This document shows positions 58,088-64,000 of a stretch of 64,000 nucleotides of DNA, piece by piece; position 1 is the first letter of the stretch, and every line of letters begins with the position of its first letter. The notes beneath the pieces are model-generated. The model saw only the letters and a program-made list of their open reading frames with translations. It was not told the origin of the DNA and searched no databases. Origin of the DNA: Lineus longissimus (Eukaryota; Nemertea; Pilidiophora; Heteronemertea; Lineidae); NCBI RefSeq assembly GCF_910592395.1, contig NC_088313.1, positions 20,538,437 to 20,602,436 on the forward strand. The letters are read 5' to 3'. Made by a program: the position numbers and the translations under genes.

Positions 58088-61000
58088 TCGATTCCTCACT
58101 GGTGAGGGCGGTAGGTCCGTGACTTCATCATGTCGTCACACGACGACGCCCGCACCGCCGTGCAGTAGATCGGCCAGCTCATTTTGTCCAGCCTCGGTGG
58201 ACTGGTAGTACCCCAGCAGTTGACAAGCCAAGGAGAGGTCACCGCACTAACAGCCATGTCTCGTATCCTGTCGGCCGCCATGATGAATCGACCCCAACCA
58301 TAATGTTGTTTGCTTTTAAGGAATTACAATGTCAGCAGTATTATAGGATATTCTTTCGCTTTTTTAAACCTTTTCTCAAAGCCGCCATTAGAAACCAGCG
58401 CATAATCGAGAAAGGTTGTTGAAGAAACTTTGTGCAGAGAATCTTGAGTGAAATTTGACACGTTCTTTGACCGCGAATGAATTCTAATCACTTTTTGATT
58501 AATGCACAAGGTCAGAGGAAAGCAGTTGCCTTTTCACTCCGGTTACATTGTTTACTTTTTAATATTTTAAAGCTAGAACTCGCATTCTCAACACGGACTT
58601 ACACAATAGCTTTATGGAATATTTGTCAGTTATTTTACTGCAAGATGAATTAAACATCTTTGAGTTGGATGTTGGTGGAAGATGAATGACTTAACCACAA
58701 TTGGGGGTCATCAATTATAACTTGGGTTCACTTTCTGGCGTTTTACAGAATGCAACTCGAAAGTGTAGCCCGATGTGTCAATGTCTTCATTGAGATGTGG
58801 ACATTTCAAACACGTTTGAACAAGCCCCGTGTGTCAACTGGGCTAAATCGCTTCTTAAATTGCCACGCAGAGAATTAAACACTCATCATTATCATTCTAA
58901 CATCGTATACTTTCATATTCATTAGCGTTGTTATTACCCTGCTATCAAATTCACATTATTCATCATCAGCTTCGTTCCTTTTGAGCCACTCCGAGTCCCT
59001 AATTCAGCCAGCCCAAGATGGCGGATACAAAAGATGAAATTGGACTTAAAACAGCGTGGAGCTGGTCCATCATCGGCAAATATGCAATTTCCTCATATGA
59101 AACCGTCACATTTGTTAAAAAATTTAAAATTCGAGTTATCTGCGACAAAAGAAAACTTGAAAATTGGCCTTATGGCACTGAACGGTTTGCATTGAGTCTT
59201 TTGTCAACCTTAACGGGGTTACATTAGTCAATGCGGCAACAGAGTACCCATGGTTCAACTAAGTAAATACCCCTTAAGTACGGCCTAATTGGCAATCGAC
59301 CATCTAATAACTCCATCGAATAGACACCGAAGAACGCAAATATACCTTTATGAAAATATAATTATTGAAATCCGCGCGATTGTGACAACAGAAATGACGC
59401 ATCCTCATGTCTTCTGTGGACCAGATATTAAATAAACATTCCAACAATGAAGTTAATTTAGTCTGAATTTCAACTTGAGTACCACTGGTAACGATTTCGC
59501 TTCAATGTCAAGGTAGGGGCTCTGTTGCACAGTTGACGTCGACAGTAACCTTGGCGTTGAGTCGTAATGCCGTAATTGTAAAAAGAAGTTACTGCAGAAG
59601 GAGATTTCAAATTTATTTTTGCAATAGGTCACTTTGTCAGTGACTAGCGAGGCATAAGGATAAGAGAGCAACCTGTGCGGTGGGGCTACCTCTCTTCAAG
59701 AGTACGTTTGCAACAGCCTCTTTAGAAAGTAAGTTGAGTCCAACAATGTGAAGAAATAGCTATATATTTCAAAGTGACACCTTAACGACTCGGGCCCTGA
59801 CAATGCATAAGTCCCGTTATTGTGTTTAGGCAGGATGGGACGCCTGATATCGCTAATAATGATCCCTCTGTCCTCGATAAATGGACCCGAATGAATTATC
59901 ATTTATAAGTATACTTAAAGGTTCCATTAGGTAGATTTACTGTAAACATTTCGTCATGAAAATGTCGGAGTGACGACTCGAATAAAATGTCACTTTCTGT
60001 GGACATTGTTGGGAGCGTTTAGAGGTCAGCGCGGGTGCTTCGATATTGTGACTCGAGAATTCGCGGACTGTTTGAGATGGCACGGGCTAAAACCATTTCG
60101 TTGTTCGCTATGTTGAGTTTATGCGCACTCCACAAAGATAGCTCGGGACGACTGAGAGATGGTTTGAAGGCAAGCCAGAATGAGTGGTTCTGTATTTATG
60201 GGTGGTTTGAATGTCGCAGCATGCGCTCTATGTAATTACTTGATAAACGTCAATAAATGACTGAATTAGCAATATTTCAATTTGGAAATATTTCCAGCCA
60301 ATTGAAATTAAATAAAAGAGAACTCTAGGAAATTCTGTTTGATGCAGTGCTGATGGCTTATCCGCCTTCAATCGGCTTTTTGTTGTCAAGAAGACTTGCA
60401 AGGCAGGGGACATAGCATGCCTTTCAAATATTTCAAAATGATAGTGCATAGGGGGAGTGATATTGATGATAATTAGAGAACCACTTCCCCAAATGTCAAC
60501 ATGAAAAGGCACATTGGGTAGTTCGAGTACTACTTTTTATGGAAGCAGGTCTCACCTCAGCATATCATAAATACCATAAAATCATTTCTAAGAGATCAAT
60601 TATCAGGCCTTTGCTTGCATGCATGTCACACGCTCGATCACCGATCTCTTAGAAGAGATTTCCAACACTCTCCATACCAAAGTGGCTGTCTAAAATCATC
60701 TCAAAAGACATTGAACGTTATTGAAGTCACCTAAAGATTAACCTCTTTTAAATCACCATTCCTAATCTATGAGATCTGACAATCCTGTCAGCAAGCTATT
60801 ACAACATGTCCCCTTTTGAAATTGATATTATGATCTAGGCCAAGGCGGGCATTTGTCACGAAAGGTTCCCTCCAGGACTACCTGCTGTGCCTCACCATAC
60901 CGAGATTAGCATTAGTAGATGTCTCTTGTCACCAAGTACAATATCAATAGACAATCTGTTCAGAAAGTCAACCGAAGCGTGTGACCGTCGAGAGTGAGAG

Positions 61001-61331
61001 AGTAGACTCCTATTGCGCCGGCATAGAACTCCATTGAGGAAAAAAGTCAACGAAAACATTCTGAAAAATCATCATAAACTCCCCTGGATAATTTTACTAC
61101 CATTAAGGCGTATTTTAGCCCCATTAACCTGCAATACAATGACTTCAAAGCCATTAGTCCGTATCACACAAAGGCATCTGCTGTCAATGTCGGGTATAGA
61201 AGTACCGACAGCAACCGTTAAAAAAGCACGAAGTGATATTTGGATCAGACATTTGGTCACAAAAGTCAAATTCATAAAGAATTAAACCCGGGTTGAAAAT
61301 AATGGTAAGATCAGTTTATCATGAAAATGCG

Positions 61332-61404
61332 GTGGATTCACGGGAGTCGAACCCGGGACCACCAGATCGAAAGTCCAGCACTCTAACCGTTGAACCAGCA
61401 AGGC
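61332..61404 (-). pseudogene. tRNA-Glu(TTC)-like pseudogene
   Basis: On the minus strand all arms have canonical lengths (73 nt). The D-arm reads GTTCAACGGTTAGAG; the anticodon loop is CTTTCGA (anticodon TTC, Glu) on a stem with two wobble pairs; the T-arm is CCGGG-TTCGACT-CCCGT with one mismatch. The acceptor stem fails: GCCTTGC against GAATCCA pairs at only two of seven positions. A/B-box promoter elements are intact, and TTTT follows five bases after the discriminator position. It is either a dead tRNA or a tRNA-derived SINE head; no second copy is seen here. Confidence 0.65.
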
Positions 61405-61730
61405 TTTCACGTCAGGGCGGAGATTTTCGTCGCCTTTCATAGCCAGGCTATGGTGATCTGAACCGTGTGTAAAACAGAGCGAATTTTCATTCACACAAGG
61501 TCCAAATCGCCTTGTTGAATACTTCTCCTTCATCATGAGGTGCGGTAAATGTCTATACGTATACGTATATGCATCCAAGTCAGAGGCTTGATAGTCTTAC
61601 GATGTTGGGTCTACATCTTCCCTGCGTTCGATTTGGGGAATGATTACGGAAAAGCAATACTTGAGTGTGTGAGAACCGCGTTTGTCGAGATTGAATCTGT
61701 ACTAAAGTGTCATCCTGGTTTTGCTTGCAG

Positions 61731-61900
61731 GTCCAGACGCCAGTATCCTCCTCCAGCCATTCCGCAAACCAAAGCGAATCAGGACTGCCTTCTCTCCGTC
61801 CCAGCTCCTTCGCCTTGAACACGCCTTCGAGAAGAACCATTACGTGGTCGGACAGGAACGGAAGGATCTCGCCTCCAGTCTAAGTCTCACAGAAACACAG
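61731..61900 (+). CDS. Emx: Emx homeobox gene, exon 2 (homeodomain residues 1-44)
   Basis: Continues codon 160 (G|GT, Gly) and encodes [11 protein letters not shown] followed by the homeodomain from [20 protein letters not shown] through the [22 protein letters not shown] segment. It ends exactly after homeodomain Gln44 at donor GTAAAT. This matches the conserved homeobox intron between codons 44 and 45. Helix 1 and helix 2 are therefore present, but the recognition helix (V-K-V-W-F-Q-N-R-R) would be in exon 3. I searched 61901-64000 by eye and found no such sequence, so exon 3 lies beyond the window. The sequence differs from vertebrate EMX at only a few positions (for example QERKDLASS for AERKQLAHS). 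Confidence 0.95.
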
Positions 61901-64000
61901 GTAAATATGCATATATTGTCGTACAAACAACTCTTCTACTGAATTCATCCTTGAAGACTCGTGCCAGTGATGCTACAATTTCTATTCCGGCTTTATCGAA
62001 TGTCAGTCGAAACAATGATCCAAGTGTAACCACTGGTCAGACTTCGCAAGCGCCGTTCTGCATGCGCTATTGAGGTGGGGCTTTCCCTGATATCATTCAT
62101 TTCCAATTTGTGTGATGGCTATCAAATACTATACAGACGCAAGGCATTGACATCGATTGTATTGTTATGGCACGTGTGTCCTGAGAGAGAGAGCAGTGTT
62201 ATGAATCAGAATAATCTGATTTTAATTTAACCAATTTAAAAAAACACACGAAATAAGCCATTCTGTTTAGTTAATATTCAAATTTGTTGACAGAAAACTT
62301 GAAACGCTGACCATAAAATTCGTATTAGGGGTGTTAGCAGAATATTTTGAAAAGGGATAGTGGCAGTGCCTTATGAATAATGAAAATATAAGCCTTCTGA
62401 GATTTCGTACAAGGCCCATGGGTAATATTAAAACATACATACCACATGACATTGTCTAGTATTAACGAGCATGAACAAATGTGAGATTCTACATTTCATC
62501 TCCAGACCAAGTCTTGCGTGTCTACTAATGTCGTGTTTATTGATCATAGCCTGCCGAGGATAATTCCAATATTTCATTAAGCCTTTATTAAGAGCCTAAT
62601 TTATTTTAAAAGCCAGCTATCAAATAGATAAATCCGGTTTCATGAATGAAATTCATAACGTCGTTAAGAGCCACGAAACCCAAATCTTTTGTGGCGCGCT
62701 CGGCCAGAATGGAAAATTTCAAATTTCCGGACACGACAAACCTGGGTAATTAAATTTATCTCTGCGGTGAGTGGGTCTTTTATGAGCATACGTTGTCTAT
62801 TATAAGCATTAGGAGGAGTAATTTACTCCATTACAATTTATTAGCGAATGTAATGGCAAATACGAATTGGTTTGTATCAATGATTTGAAACAGTGCCTGG
62901 GCAAGCCCGGTGCAGGAGACTCACCAGGGTCTCTAGAACCGCCCGGGGCGTTGGCTCGGCCTGATCGGTCACTGCTCTCCACTATAACCGGCCCAAGATC
63001 TCAGGTCGTCATAATATTTTGTTTCATGCGCAAATAGGAAAGCATAGGGAGAGTGGAAACATTTTGATTAGGCGGAATTATTATTCTAAATGTGGTTAAG
63101 TGGATAGTGATTGAGCCATTAGGCAGCTTATGAAGCCATTTATATAGAATATGTGTGCTGGATGGGCACATCAGAAAGCTATTAGGGGAGGAACCTGAGC
63201 TAATGGCAACAATAATATGGCTGAGATGAAAAGATGGGCGAAGAGTTTTAAAGCTTCTATCGCATCCGAGCGACGAGTGGGGAAATATTTAGTTTGGAGT
63301 GAATTTGGTTTATTTTATTGCGTTGTCGACATCGGCAGAATTGGTTTTGAGTATTTTAATATTTTGGCTCAATGGAAAATCTGTCACAAACTATTTAGAT
63401 AAAATGGAAGGTTTTGATCAGCCCGGTAAAATCCGAAGATGGGAATAAGTTCTAAAAACATAGGTCAGAGCTGTTTCGAGGACACCAGACCAGAACCAAG
63501 TCAGAAGCTGAAACACTCCTTCATTATCGTGCACAATACGACGAAAAAACGATAAGATGATGATTAATGATTTGTTATTAGGAAATCACGCATTATATCT
63601 CCGGTCAATGCACTATTAGCCTTAACAGACATATAAAATTATTCTTTTCCCCAATTTTACCGCACAGTGTCCCGTAATAATCACATTTGCGTGTTATGAT
63701 GAAGTTTTGACAAATCACTCAACAATGAATCATACACCACTTGAACACAAAACAAAAAGGTCGGAGCAAACTTGGTCCAATATTACTTAGTCTAATTGCC
63801 CGTGCGTGTGAATTTCATCATTATGGGCGCGGATTTTCTAAGTTCGTAGCATTCAAAATGGCCGACAAACAAAAGAAAGTATTGATTGCGTCCATTTTCT
63901 ATTTCCTATTTTCGGACAGAAATGATAAAGTTGCTTTCGCCAATTAGCGGTTCTTCTGGGTCATTACGCGACCCATTTGCACTACACACCTTAATGGTCA
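61901..64000 (+). other. Emx intron 2 (continues past window)
   Basis: At least 2.1 kb of intron after donor GTAAAT. AT-rich, with TAATTA/TTAATTA-type homeodomain words (for example near 62740-62860). No exon seen. Confidence 0.6.

Larger units (their letters stand above)
54598..61730 (+). other. Emx intron 1 (7.1 kb)
   Basis: Bounded by donor GTAAGG and acceptor TTTTGCTTGCAG. It contains an antisense tRNA-Pro gene (57554-57625), an antisense tRNA-Glu-like sequence (61332-61404), a 10-bp hairpin (58060-58087), and a GC-rich patch at 58090-58280 with open frames but no recognised motif. The rest is AT-rich and non-coding; enhancers are likely but not visible by motif alone. Confidence 0.75.

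Noticed and set aside
58096-58281. 61-codon GC-rich minus-strand frame in Emx intron 1
   Set aside because: It has an ATG but no recognised domain, and the other frames are also fairly open because of GC content.
60587-60653. Inverted repeat TCTAAGAGATC / GATCTCTTAGA as a microRNA hairpin
   Set aside because: Arms are only 10-11 bp with a ~45-base loop that does not extend the stem; too short for a precursor.
1-64000. CRISPR arrays, operons, prophage or plasmid features
   Set aside because: No spaced short direct repeats of CRISPR type and no dense co-directional bacterial-type genes; splice sites and the tRNA with Pol III terminator indicate an animal nuclear genome.

Overview
The window looks like nuclear DNA of an invertebrate bilaterian, most likely a marine non-vertebrate deuterostome or a spiralian. 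Evidence: single-exon rhodopsin-class receptor genes in tandem, a divergent forkhead gene, an Emx homeobox gene split at the classic homeodomain codon 44/45 intron, a eukaryotic tRNA-Pro with a Pol III terminator, a LINE tail, and long non-coding stretches. I cannot name the species. Nothing suggests bacterial, viral or plasmid DNA.

Layout. 1-4 kb: no gene. 4.0-5.2 kb: a lone plus-strand class A receptor (ERC in place of DRY). 5.2-20.7 kb: gene-poor DNA with a LINE 3' fragment in a 29-bp target-site duplication (11.2-11.55 kb), a 15-bp minisatellite (12.4 kb) and a 71-bp tandem repeat (13.5 kb). 20.7-32.2 kb: receptor array A, six intact intronless genes, all minus strand, with at least three decayed copies. 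Two of the six differ at about seven residues and lie in a tandem segmental duplication. A ~440-bp element occurs twice in the array. 33.2-34.2 kb: a single-exon, minus-strand forkhead gene (FoxQ2-like), with ~210-bp inverted-repeat arms starting about 350 bp upstream of its ATG. 39.9-44.4 kb: receptor array B, three intact minus-strand genes whose DRY acidic residue is replaced (STRF). 44.4-54 kb: gene-poor, with two abutting near-perfect hairpins at 48.2 kb. 54.1 kb to the right edge: Emx, plus strand, exons 1 and 2. The exon with the recognition helix lies beyond the window. Intron 1 holds an antisense tRNA-Pro(AGG) and a tRNA-Glu-like pseudogene with a broken acceptor stem.

The receptor arrays look like a birth-and-death family: near-identical pairs, diverged paralogues and stop-riddled relics share flanks, including an AT-rich CTTTAAATAG box ahead of some copies. 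The forkhead gene sits between the two arrays. Forkhead and Emx are transcription factors of anterior/ectodermal patterning in other animals. Nothing here shows a functional link between them and the receptors. Receptor starts were placed at the first ATG; upstream in-frame codons begin with TTG or GTG and were not used.
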